In this document: positions 45,001-47,920 of the stretch, piece by piece | How positions within the stretch are numbered: position 1 is the stretch's first letter | How the letters are laid out: each line of letters begins with the position of its first letter | Origin: an uncultured Clostridia bacterium | GTDB lineage: Bacteria; Bacillota; Clostridia; Christensenellales; CAG-917 | Direction: 5' to 3' | Assembly (NCBI GenBank): GCA_934233745.1 | Contig: CAKQGN010000003.1 | Coordinates: 1 to 64,000, forward strand | DNA: 64,000 nucleotides | Made by a program: the position numbers and the translations under genes | Notes under the pieces: generated by a model | Seen by the model: the letters and a program-made list of their open reading frames with translations, nothing else | Databases searched by the model: none | Told to the model about the DNA's origin: nothing

Positions 45001-47418
45001 TTTGGAAATGGCAATCTTTGCGGAGGATTTAAGCACCATATCGAGGATTGCGTCGGCTTTTATACCGCCGGAAAGGTCAATATCCGCGTTGATGTCGAGT
45101 TTAAGACCGCCTTCTATGTTGCCAAGTTCGATAAGAGCGGTCAGAAGCACGCCCTTGAACATCTTTCCGATGTCCTTATCGGGCATATCCACCGTGAGTT
45201 TTGCAAGCTCGCCCTTGAGTGTATTGACGTCTATCGTAAGACCTGTCGATACGTTTACATGGAGCAAGTCGGTGTTGAACGCGCCGTTTTTGAGAATGGG
45301 CAGATATGCGCCCGCATTCGAATCGAGTTCGTCTTCGAGTTTTTCAAACGTTGCGTTGAATCCGGGAAGATTGTTGATTTTACCAAAGGTAACTCCGACG
45401 CCGAGAGCAAGTCCGACGAGCGGTTCCGCATTTTCTACGCCGAGATTTGCGGACAACGTAAGAGTCTTCTCTTGTTGTGCGCCGAGATTCTTATAAACCA
45501 AAGACGCATTCTGAATCGGAATATTCGCACCTGCGTTATCGCCCTTGAACACCATACCGAAAATGGTGTCGAGCAAATCTCTCGTGAGTTGGACTTCGAT
45601 TCCTCTTATATTGAAGATATTGCCGTCCATATCGAGATTCACGTGGTCGAGAATCATGTTTACAAGAGCAAGCACGTCAACGCTTCCTTCTGAATCGTCC
45701 GCGGCAAACGCGCCGTGTTGAATGACGATTTCGCCGTTATCTACAAGGGTTTGTTGAATATTTTGAGTGGTTGCTCCGCCCTTGAGTCCGTCGAGTGCGC
45801 CCTTGATTGCGGCAAACGCCTTGTCTACAAGCTCGCCGAGCAGGTCATTGACGTTTATGTCGTCAATCTTGAACTTCGTGCCGTTTGTACCGAGCAAACC
45901 GCTTGCGTCGATATAAATACCCTCTCGTGCGCCGGTGTAGTATGCGGTGATGCGTTTTGCGTCGTTTCTGCCGAGAACTTCGACGGCAAGTCTAGTCTTT
46001 TTGGCGTCTCTTGTATTGATTTCGCCTTGAAGTTTGATTGTAAGCTCAACCCTGCCTTGTTCAAAGTCTATTTCCTTTGCGAACAACGGTTTGAGAGCTT
46101 CGAGCATCTCGGGTTTGAGATTTTTGGTGAGAAGATTTGAGATGAGTGTGCCGAACGAACCGATGATGTTGTCAACGGTAACCGTCTTTTTGTTGAAATC
46201 GAGAGAAAGAGTTATCGCGCCGTCGAGTGTGAGGAAGGAATACTTATGTTCGCTGTCCTTGACGGAATCATAAAGGGATTTTTCACCGTCTTGAATGGCG
46301 GTGTTCTTTTCGTTGCGGGATTTCAAAAGCGCAACGACGTCGAGGTCGGGGGTTCCTGCGAAGTCCGCTTTTGCGTGTCCGAGTTTAATGCCGAATTCGG
46401 ATTGGAACGTGCCGTATTTTTCTTCGACTCCTTCCACTCCGTAAGAGTTGAGGTTGACGTCAATGTCGAAAGTCACGCCCTTGAGCGCGCCGTTCATGAT
46501 GTCGGCTTCCATATAAAGAGCCATGCCTGCAAGCGCGCCGAGCTTGCCCAGATCGAGCCCCAGCACGTTTTTTACAAGCCCGATGATGTTTTCGGGGATA
46601 AGCCCTTGAACAAGCGGGATTATGCTGACGATAAGACCGAGATCACAGGGCATACGCAACACTTGATGTCCGTTGCCGTAATCCGCGAGCGTACTCTTGC
46701 TTGCTCCGAAAAGAATGTTGACAAGCAGTTGCTCGACGGTCAGATGCGCAAGATCGATTTTAACGAGGCTGTTGATCAGTCCGCCGATATCGTAGCCCAT
46801 GAGGGTGTCGTAAAGAACGGAAGAAAGATTGAGTTGGTCGAGTGCGTCCGCAAATCTCGACACAAACTTGGTCATATCTATCGTATCGGTGTAAACCACG
46901 TGAACGCCGTCGCCCTTCTTTATACCGCGCATATCGGCAACAAGTTTGCCTTCATAATAGTATGCGCCGAAAAGCAGAGTCCCTTCGCCGTTTTTCGCCA
47001 TCGTGCAGATGGTGTCCTGATCCACCTTTCTGCCGTTGATTTCGGCGGTCAGTTTGCGGAACTCAACGAGGATTTGGCTCTTGGAATCGTCTTGCGTGTC
47101 GATTTTGCCTGCAAAACGCGCCACGATGAGCGAATCAAAGGAATCCTTTGAGAAACCCAACACAAAAGCCGTGTCGACGTTTATGTAGCGTTTGTCTTTC
47201 TCCGAACCGGCTTCCTTGAGCGCAGCCTCTTTAAACAAGTTCCAGGCAGCCTGCGAACCGAGATATTCCGAATTGTCGATATCGGGATTCGGCGTAGGTG
47301 TAGGAATAACGGGGTTTTCCGTAGTCCCGTTGTCTGTCGGATTGCATGCGACCATGCCGAAAAGCATAACGCTTACCAGCACGAGCAACAATACGAGCGA
47401 TAACTTTCTCATTCTCAT
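21001..47418 (-). CDS. Giant modular surface lipoprotein, about 8,805 residues
   Basis: I do not recognise this protein. One open frame of 26.4 kb has no internal stop. The ATG at 47416-47418 is chosen because GGAGG ends 5 bases upstream; two further in-frame Met codons flank it. Residues 1-24 are a hydrophobic signal peptide with a lipobox-like MVAC, so Cys25 should be lipidated and the chain displayed outside the membrane. A Thr/Pro/Asn-rich stalk follows (to about 45). From about 45 to 6,430 come about 14 diverged modules of roughly 260-730 residues. Each has a strand pair of the form Y-x-x-G-x-L-Y-V-D, about 40 residues on an Ala/Thr/Ser-Asp linker (such as AMTADE, AQTAADE, SVASDE), then an amphipathic strand and helix, then alternating hydrophobic strands and Tyr/Gly-rich inserts. 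Residues about 6,430-8,805 are shorter Ig-like beta repeats, four with V-(L/I)-D-R-(S/T) at a boundary. It has only about 15 cysteines and no LPXTG or membrane anchor at the C-terminus. Codon use matches its neighbours. Monocistronic with its own promoter and terminator. An adhesin, a scaffold or a long lipid-binding groove are all possible. Confidence 0.9.
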   Translation of the reverse strand: MRMRKLSLVLLLVLVSVMLFGMVACNPTDNGTTENPVIPTPTPNPDIDNSEYLGSQAAWNLFKEAALKEAGSEKDKRYINVDTAFVLGFSKDSFDSLIVARFAGKIDTQDDSKSQILVEFRKLTAEINGRKVDQDTICTMAKNGEGTLLFGAYYYEGKLVADMRGIKKGDGVHVVYTDTIDMTKFVSRFADALDQLNLSSVLYDTLMGYDIGGLINSLVKIDLAHLTVEQLLVNILFGASKSTLADYGNGHQVLRMPCDLGLIVSIIPLVQGLIPENIIGLVKNVLGLDLGKLGALAGMALYMEADIMNGALKGVTFDIDVNLNSYGVEGVEEKYGTFQSEFGIKLGHAKADFAGTPDLDVVALLKSRNEKNTAIQDGEKSLYDSVKDSEHKYSFLTLDGAITLSLDFNKKTVTVDNIIGSFGTLISNLLTKNLKPEMLEALKPLFAKEIDFEQGRVELTIKLQGEINTRDAKKTRLAVEVLGRNDAKRITAYYTGAREGIYIDASGLLGTNGTKFKIDDINVNDLLGELVDKAFAAIKGALDGLKGGATTQNIQQTLVDNGEIVIQHGAFAADDSEGSVDVLALVNMILDHVNLDMDGNIFNIRGIEVQLTRDLLDTIFGMVFKGDNAGANIPIQNASLVYKNLGAQQEKTLTLSANLGVENAEPLVGLALGVGVTFGKINNLPGFNATFEKLEDELDSNAGAYLPILKNGAFNTDLLHVNVSTGLTIDVNTLKGELAKLTVDMPDKDIGKMFKGVLLTALIELGNIEGGLKLDINADIDLSGGIKADAILDMVLKSSAKIAISKQSNKEEVLALYLQDGWIYLKADILCINIKEIKVNAKELLDSLGVGSSGSGSGQALTADDTDKGEGGTDINAVLGFVAGIIDGFKLGNHALEIALASNLFEQVLDLLNIDGVKIEFANTDFDGGIRIALNDGLNLPELQLGVFVSLGNNVNVNVALNGLSAGLNDKATNYLVGDGRNADEFTEILEYPFVGIDLTLGLDFHADQGAKELVFGKGTHYLKDGKYIEITDSNPVPSDYNGKLYYKDSKGTYQEENITKATLAFDEKMSLNYELRVAGQLDLSPIIDYLFGAPQINTKGNVSELLIELTGKKFEEERKVLLGLYYTGGSLYIDAKNFGLDKVKTDVDLYEVILALLAKDSTVIVNGGTGADAMTADETGTNDQAAKKALALDVIATLSSDNVKLQIAKGLTDIIYQLIGVDANELTAWAQIAWANVKDKFDNKPVRVAVDVNNEAGQSVGGAEIYVGTTVRTDDGSTLNPINITLGGDSVEPVKIVRDNKATQTLASYLQGDTSDVFEDITLFNDYGDIALPTIFAELKGTFTVGAEAGNKSWTVGEWIANFLDESNPELNSFIRQLLLTYKVPVEVGAQIGFRIALNAHLNPNVPIDFTQNAVFVKYAASELANLAKFVEVYKLNGTKYTLLTEEERKSFEGDVYVKQYVAGGIALSEVSEKNYRGEAYVLVGDNYVKVNVTDDNSALFENDKLYTAASLLDIAYIASHSDIAIEIYNKSIKEIDKMTNAEKVQNVILALRLQSTGENAQGEAVSTVYLDLSNDFHVALANINIGALLGGLLKGKGDGGNGGTAMTAGDGGIDLMGVLGSVLGGVIGYIGIDSSGVQINFAEALVVTLVQMLAGKKIDPDKFIKLNPDRSYLALTWKYNLALNLQIDPVYLGLEISEINLGLGKEDGVMPADFDSSIYTTVENLDTLSLNLELGLDLKLKGQDEQVRLEKYLDLFLADLGLKLGLDMFKDIDYQIGISVGANLALNEPNDSNIVLEIKNKVTNKNIIAVYVDGGDIYVDLGALGRDPFYIEQTNLSEIICDAITKLLGDLNSSASKNSGASTASDGVAAVSADEQMQLVLDIADGKLGVLVMQNVLVGLIAALTSKGEGSTDIANIIEKLDLDISVGVDLQLDPSIAIDVNIDSNLLSLGVSIDSIDLATGKGSNAFNAIDKKAKEGIEKYVEITDPTFTGKKYKLVDGKYVEAEDGTWRKYYQELNNAHIITLDLSLIVDYYASASYVYVDDAKTLAAFSPKDRYSLNAHDNRFVQDDNGHYIRDGFEFDELLNVLLGMDGLKDLLATMLPQIRINTDNEEIGFEVIKDKFSVGELLKRLGLNLMLSDKMDDGFKLDIKARLNLQEMGLEDLSKVDFGKLDLKTLLNGIEAQIGIDFDYEHPGDNGKMNIYLIKDTVYVDMAGIDGPRVQVGLLDVLTKLGVELGSSGSDAQTAADEQGKGLNIAKVVSAIVSKLVLAAKPWETGSLNRIDYLGVFVRSNFINDLLSMLLKQNIDSQNVIVDESQSGLYLYPQTDLFAEYGIDNALALQLKLALANKKDPIKKNEDGTNKQYSIDLRLGLDAKVDLESVDTYQTLLDNDERLEFISLDDYIANIVALLGGFRGESYQRETEPKNNGIYYTFKEDANGEYLLKTGMYRKPNFNIDAKGAYVFDEKTGEYRLIADGEVLPEGTKRYTKEDLTGVKMYSRSFATVKEGEDGKQYAYSVRYDLDPNGEYVYDAERDLYVNKNDGDSQSNEFYTRVDSNITVTEKGADGNETTRNALANEVKLYARCGQETYQDQNVSLSVSGLIYFNSSSAEVVNAGGLLPSAFRDMIINLQTMSAFNAGIGLKVSANIDLAALDLQGLAAGGSFDDFIKNSDLNKVELAIEFVEVNADGYFAKYDTAKNMGGGNDKVLGGMYLSGGTFYLDLTGVVGTAENYSKIENFVDFAKKVVDKFGKKDDKEKNGAQTASDDVQRSAERDAVLLLAYSDAQFQIQITRALIAFVLATFMPDLGSIEDVFDVFNISLGIDFGEPVYKKISEIADEAEKAKFDNEYKSDRYTHYEIEKFDGIQNDAYYVANGEYYAASTTDVYEVISTAEGTSYGNKQRIENGQLTEGTTYAVLAGDGYKNITAVVQGKYVHANANFYAKIATSTTPISLRSYRMYRKDANGNEIVTDTYIKDNTYIRYNGNECPIEEVQTRKFGYVKDENGDYYRTVNLYSAINEYYLGLDIAIGCVNMGLKLGGIDIGFGAGNDLLPAYIRDGKAHSRLVDNGDGTNREIEYTDALSDAEKAEYKDIPTNMFYNTIITVGFSVELELGITEGTLDFGKILSSIIGDLTGVVVEMPSTTKGYSSAHFRLDVSLMVDIYDLTKSELKLELINVTETGYESLWLGAYYVNNTIYLNLQEAFNIQKVAIGGLNIAEILKDYIIDFESDDELFKAGSSSQAASTGEAFVASDAQTSDINLSDKELAFSMLIDKDLFTLKLGDKLFDTILEYIPKDLLGFDIKDLFYQEINGGLQVELNTSDSINLSVDLALGLDGDRYNKDSVYTGSNQDKTALANKIKDSTGTYYVFREDANGYYIKESNGSFVRAITPDMNLDGVTRYAKYRVLLDESTTTPYVLKVVDNKKGDGSEVLDTVMGAVVEDGKDSADIYKLVSGAIANKSFVKDGAKYDTTLTFGLAIKNLDIAFTNSRTYVLGGDELAEYTNFDDVDRFTLSETIDITAQFKTGKENEIDLSAVLQAFFPSLTDEQLLVIKAQADDGGDVNRSLQLVVDADIQIAALLNFMRTELVKYVGDDDQFDGDMDLFKVLELLKKVFEKLKGNTDNLTKLIADIASYVNLSVRLQTKGGNDTDYHDMLGIYMVGGTFKLLTEEERNNVYSEHYVDPSERYDHYFETKNGSYYLAEDGTYKYISASEFAGTRYSYDSSYCYKNEKGNYKRENGGLFVDLSYFNIPSLRVDANEIRKLVSGILASTSQEAMTAADDNDGNGEEDKKDKISFPLVKDDSILGYIRTFVYGLQVTSRYIKVLAQADYINSILSLVMGENAIQFDSDGFKNQPNVTLYTDNTRYSYKVAKDLVDEFKAAADAIGDNTSSAHKELVKKFENTITKSKHLFEITPYTGAGAQNKGIYYIDADGAYVQKSEMSQVEREAYDKEVIAGRKSYYDVKKVEVYIRLKAGNVASDNYVLYADATQTQINNCVKVADLQDNYRVRIPKLYTYNSESKVYEAVDFKHSVVIPLAARNEFISINLYLWNHKVSLAINAPKVGVTKFNYVTGADAANHDIFNIAAGARYVNTNEDIYTSVDKVTDGIDNWVFDYYTGGSFDTTKYNESPRYYEYKGKYVAINADTLFVKTLDGKYQLATQDATTFPDFIGEMEARNAEYYVYTGTAYVRIQRTFVYKKYTYNTEKKVLLAPDDVCDDDKYFVKVQQQSSVVQPDFSDAKYADYQYKEYVDTDNLYYISLTLSGRLFLEAGKIYLPYDVYEELYKSLHGGVVPTDDVIKSIAYKKFQGDYVKLAATDNISTLKANGGLYVWVNSTLDDKYNGVNEALGDVLGNILGAMKGKFQIAEDMTFNIYFSIRLNLGFKLYILPSFSIDVRDLDVAIDVWGEQNDLMTNGNYVTSENRNKNNYEGKLLDGTKPHILGIYYDNDKDTGKAGLYLDAEALLGKDAKLFVDMSAYSLEDVLTGLISGIGKKDNADASGASVASDEVTDKNPDKQSSASTSLFLNIFTNAIAINVTSGFAKVLIKELMPDNASIADMLPNLKVYVKQNLNPYDITIGAILFNEKGDVPMFDLGINIQGLNGVTGESSSIEFGRKEDILKTQQGSNAIFYYANFYRENGNKDYSNYYGKNFNNKDYVQLFRGSDGNDYYAKEKGGYTLTKNGDGKWTATAQADGGYAIYKSADGSIAGPEDRFMKAEPVFSEVLKARQYAYNDIVYTDVDGVYMPVHERLNVIAGNNNVQNSQYRYLVKTNQFAAYTGTLYIVDGNGNHVRVNKDELQGFTGKGNLQYKKLADGTYEPIDANGNGYTDMTEADAYDGTVYKQVTDFTNYTKALDLNLGDLLGGGEFDVTSVLAGLDSVEIGANLNIKTTLDDVINWTYQFTKFIENDKIAEYLYFIATSLDNNKEFQSLIGLNVELKAYLKLANLVKMIAGDKSVGILQALEGAKIYLEMTYVTNFHGNQQPKALLWVEIREGKLYLNLDASEIGDIVGWGDFFSYGVIEGLDLSSILGSSATTASAQASVAAMAADDDVNTGMIPANIWSVLNVVLGRLLIANDFITVGLNETLIADLIGMLADSDSAVLQGIGEFLPKLRTTDTKDTSGVTINFYGNSLSVDINLGFKVGTLVYETVANFNAMYGASGKYAQTADWTGTRFTKDSNGNYTVFTGTDADNNNTYVLMSTDDYALVAYAYPVWEGDTYDYDAASNTFVKHEGAGKGAYLKQGDFAIAISLGKLYARVNSDFTIDKDSKFADKNADGTIKYVASADGKYVQNADGTYRLATEADKDLPHYAASYSNYVKLQNATAHLEMSIDVSLYGSGKAGAANMIDLSELLDMIMGLINPGSAISGSKLKLNIVNEFGNDKEAFLTLDLAANIDVNTFKVELALELNKNAKGTSGTTVSKKLLGVYLIDNALYVDLGGILGSSAKIAVTGLNLNGLLEGVLGKFLNTEDTSATGASTASKSDITTIEQTMKDYAYFMINVTPQKLLLQLNADLINAIYKKVMQIRGLDSTKNLLPDIGDLLLKMDASETGAKKYVKFASAADKESYSGKTYNKIGIRYVEATDGTKGDYYQDSTSTRTMFSLNLRFSDGLYFCLDIPAPEITKDISTGIATQFGVTTSDYIEILSLDLNSLIGGTGKFDISSLKLPTIGLSASLELTMTSKNLKPNDPGYDDSLAGWAIGLLQNLLGGQAIFGKFTALKLTDGKLYDGTTEYTGKVYVKNGDAYELFTGESYTAGTYYKYTLADVNITMASEAINLTIDIAANINLAPILAYGIGGILFSDIAVDIKAGDPINSTILSLYYLGSSRLMKQSDGKWELGAATKPGYSDSEIYSDALYIDASGLGLGKIKFQGIAGLLGATPSYDATTASGASVSSDATTSDADASAEAKAAAGKALYLQVDIENGRLGVSFDSAFISTLIGMLGLNLGDIELPPIKSVKLDINLGESGFESINLNAQLDSVGTGANVAIKNVSLGFGESKVDSEKLINSVKTGYAGLTFSKTSGLMSLVQNAIDNLKPGLNIEIQNQVWQVVSDGVSGGGFGGLFNAPVKAISTYETSRVILNGTKEYSYTNRKENKGSKGYKILLGLAIKRSTMASATSASVVLAGNNIFLTELEVGIAGALEGAVNTFGDYLKCLDLSSLLGKSPLLQLVSGTDGDDSTYEYPSAKTAADNVSTAAASGWNADKTAYTYPLKLENLIKSVDVNLFNDHEYWPYYYGGRAVSNGAGKISVKARLNSDAYNELMIMVSCIIMNLIKNIDTIDQGKNPYFLDATQYSSSKNISKGDYSASSKAITKFFDDLDGMMDKPTQDKVNYVEKYMRSIPFALIRWAVDITAGNAIGQNVWYLGKLALKDPIRNLTRLVGGILPIPFSTGDIDPSINIYIDLNPDPADYGLSADYTMKPGIQSLEIMVNGEKAGAGTKMRYVKANSAQTSQMQYGGYSNGTYVKEETAVDNTTQLIDINNREANEYAWDFFMLRITPYSTVNSAYKTGLLQFDDSEEATLIDDKFDMPKEIVIEDPATRTGTLTTNSGASKEFQLRDSFFSNSEYFPQYANVKFPLFDAAGTTQFESYMKSKEYNDALGTYIIWDAASVDLTAATEKDSTGRRLAGYVYGYALNTVMYAIPVYVTDNYAYQNIKGIVENYTEAANGKYIFDEEIQSYRLIKTSDSLAEGTKRYNLSYTKQKLGIDIDATSSKYMAKLPDLVEVTFNDRKVTMGTYLTDATGKMLYAVINPFGSAPSENGYQILVQPTKEEKDKGATDNLNSDGNKYLLMPAYVAGLVREKNAKGEIVYKTIKVGEKEYYVLDRSLLPTGKQFPAGTIAWNTDDFKYDWQGSTLWKNGAESNVVKVGFTYQWGLGNAVKTSIELETKNYKISRLTYMKETKNAQSKVKFGSERDKDGNYTTIFEIDAMSINASTANLSDYIRSFGFVDGKFANESSMTNFDVVWDLTELDKAIKAITENGKVNFYKGIDVTVKAKVGGERFSIFTSVTKNLTTTDKVGFVGKSETFAGKLAQEVNVRIVVKPYVFDSMVGEVTFDQYQYSTITPESLGNSYQIYVKDTSGNKVAKTLSVGTQLEVAAPFIKAGDTYLDAYNNGIHTLKSDEITFNGYSNSRSYPLYVRLTIGTEFSGKQEVYVPLTINALKATTLTVNVAHEDTLNPTWYSGSEHSSYKVSFGGTTHTMYPDWSTVTYYTNAACTKLKAEQNIFDGGTIYAQVEARAKDADGKDLALVNTGKTDENGNPVYEAQKITLRLSVEQQTVKSVNFFYDESIGDLAAYIRANGMTAELKAKLADKSNYTGSVYQQTHIVETTDAEGNVKATAYGVDPVNFASNRSDYFKTSDWGDALNGTPVLVNLVKGDSYIAYIRAFESVVPTANYRGVSQTVYAMIGNNKVAINVNIPSYEFTGGNITDSESKLETIDGRVAGVGDEGLKLKYNVYNEWKLPSVANVQTVAGKSAIDVAIKWIDHSAPSKDEILTDESGVYVERKYFFFDGLAIRYPEADGFTAKIYLEGFDATADITPDGMSKEYDVFDKFTFATTATVVVNGTTYNKVPLHWIDASMPTVEEIRNGSFTRKAYVLGNYVAGSDITFDYTVNINNNFTLDGIEGSYAEGFSVNVATDDFYKGLAKSTTLRVNGKEIPVTLAWSDDYTAQTGYNGDMTLTITAKDGDNVVLASTVTVNVTVATAGIEGLANGQKYTLDPYAKAGTLFANGQEVQVRVAGTEATQTVRAYYDFDNAEFYANVSGYFGKKYKVAVTYRYNAGAREQTETDEIEVYVIDRTIMYMSDYENRSIVVDTFLNKDASYIANEMNVTTVDGTVFKAFFDWSDVDKLIKSGTSNTAFMATAVIGIERANGGYVYEDITESGKKAYVSVEDYLNYMRDKTGDKDFKLTNEKTYMLAKQRVNVPVTVLDRTIIDAELELGETGLTYLYSDSSKYSTITDTLVGMNNGVADGRYIDIVYNKATGMPVEYIYYNHFAYAGADRLPDSMTLTFANGDKGEYFITYENAPTASDIASLSATLERKMTVHVWNSRAKEFEVMPSFEMTIKIRVSKVTLTNSDLAYNDMSVGSYKYKKDVYTDSENSVYNTAKYNPTATFYVGAQFISAYAWWNEGKEAVGAGKFDYNTTYKKRHGFIDTDGENYPGIYSVYGGFENEADYTGVKFYVYNQNTKNYVLFDGDVNTINAAEFKTADGKDLYLLTYVTTQTLNAAWDAQDARYTFRGGNVVVKATLTSGVEGNGASAKVDVTVRINNSRTESATTVTGNGDALFKNGEFVIDPYENGNVFARKSGYSGDRYEKSSVATSGYVKNNLDGTYKLVNGEYIEMTKEELNRDYVNFPTKLNVTLANGKTVELPVTWDFGGVNVTYAGGEYTAYAIVGYDGEYNFGKNTIGTQRIKFTVRVLDRSVTSIADDSALKGLVGYANGVNSGVKAYVNPYEYVKPTMPTELKFNERTGNGDETQVVTYKTKGDERRILVWSFDEFRPTYNGGLIYVTAKLIGVDGNVQSYKIPFLVKKMVVKEMTSATTTKSGNSTVLTTTGIYTSLVDNSLAKTAFVINPNDQSKLTMPFAYIVKFGVSTPEFDAMTGKIKLGADGKEVFNAAIDETLDFFYAIVSMPADASYTVAKDGITTTAAGKSAIVQFADQERVSVPIEQAAKVDATAYTPSVSGLYNDSAKTLNMTTTVNGQKVNVVWFGVAEVYSSSSKTTLVARYSVTFSSAEEVFALPTSSARKIVYKLYAAIGTVVDNNGTLLTTRTAKSGESFVDGTIVKEGQLVPDAQVVSSLATITING

Positions 47419-47481
47419 AATCTCCTCCGAAACGCATGCTTTACGCGTGTAACGCATACGTGTAGATTATTATACAGTCCA

Positions 47482-47510
47482 ATTATACGTTTTTTTCGCG
47501 CATTTGTCAA
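47482..47510 (-). promoter_or_regulatory. Perfect-consensus SigA promoter of the giant lipoprotein gene
   Basis: On the minus strand TTGACA (47505-47510), exactly 17 bases, TATAAT (47482-47487). The predicted leader is about 55 bases and contains GC-rich inverted bits (ACACG...CGTGT) before the GGAGGAG site. The remainder of the gap 47511-47885 is AT-rich with no gene; one weak rightward promoter-like pair (TTGACA 47667-47672, TATTCT 47691-47696) is present. Confidence 0.85.
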
Positions 47511-47885
47511 TACCTATCTGTTTAGAGCGTTTATAGCAATACCTTGTGGTTTGCGTACATGCAAAGCACAATTTGTTGTGGAAAAGAGCCTTTTTTCGCC
47601 GAATTTCAAGCAAAAATAGTTTTAGCTTTCGAGGATTTGCCATATTTTGCCTTTGAGCATTGTTTTTTGACAAATTTTGGCTGTTTTTGATATTCTAAAC
47701 CTGTGTTTTCAAAAAATACCTGCATTTTCGACAAAAAATTCCGCGCGAATAGAATACGTGAAAATTTTTTTGAAAAATCGTTTTTCTCATCGATACGGTT
47801 TTCTTATTTTTTTCATCTTTTTCGGCAAAATTCGTGTATCAAATGCGCTTTTTTTCAAATTGCGCCCAATCGACGACGATGTCGT

Positions 47886-47914
47886 TTGACATTAAAAAGC
47901 AATAGTGTTATATT
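47886..47914 (+). promoter_or_regulatory. SigA-type promoter for the membrane acyltransferase gene
   Basis: TTGACA (47886-47891), 17-base spacer, TATATT (47909-47914). The expected transcription start, about 7 bases later, coincides with the ATG at 47921. Confidence 0.75.
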
Positions 47915-47920
47915 CGTTTT

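Noticed and set aside
21316..47151. Many long rightward open frames opposite the giant gene, up to 686 codons (for example 39637-41697, 21859-23247, 30526-31485)
   Set aside because: They lie entirely antisense to the giant frame, lack ribosome binding sites and promoters, read as Cys/Val/Phe-rich low-complexity protein, and arise from codon bias on the coding strand.
21001..47418. Giant protein as an RTX, LPXTG-anchored or NRPS/PKS protein
   Set aside because: No nonapeptide GGxGxDxxx arrays, no C-terminal LPXTG plus hydrophobic tail, and no adenylation, condensation or ketosynthase motifs.
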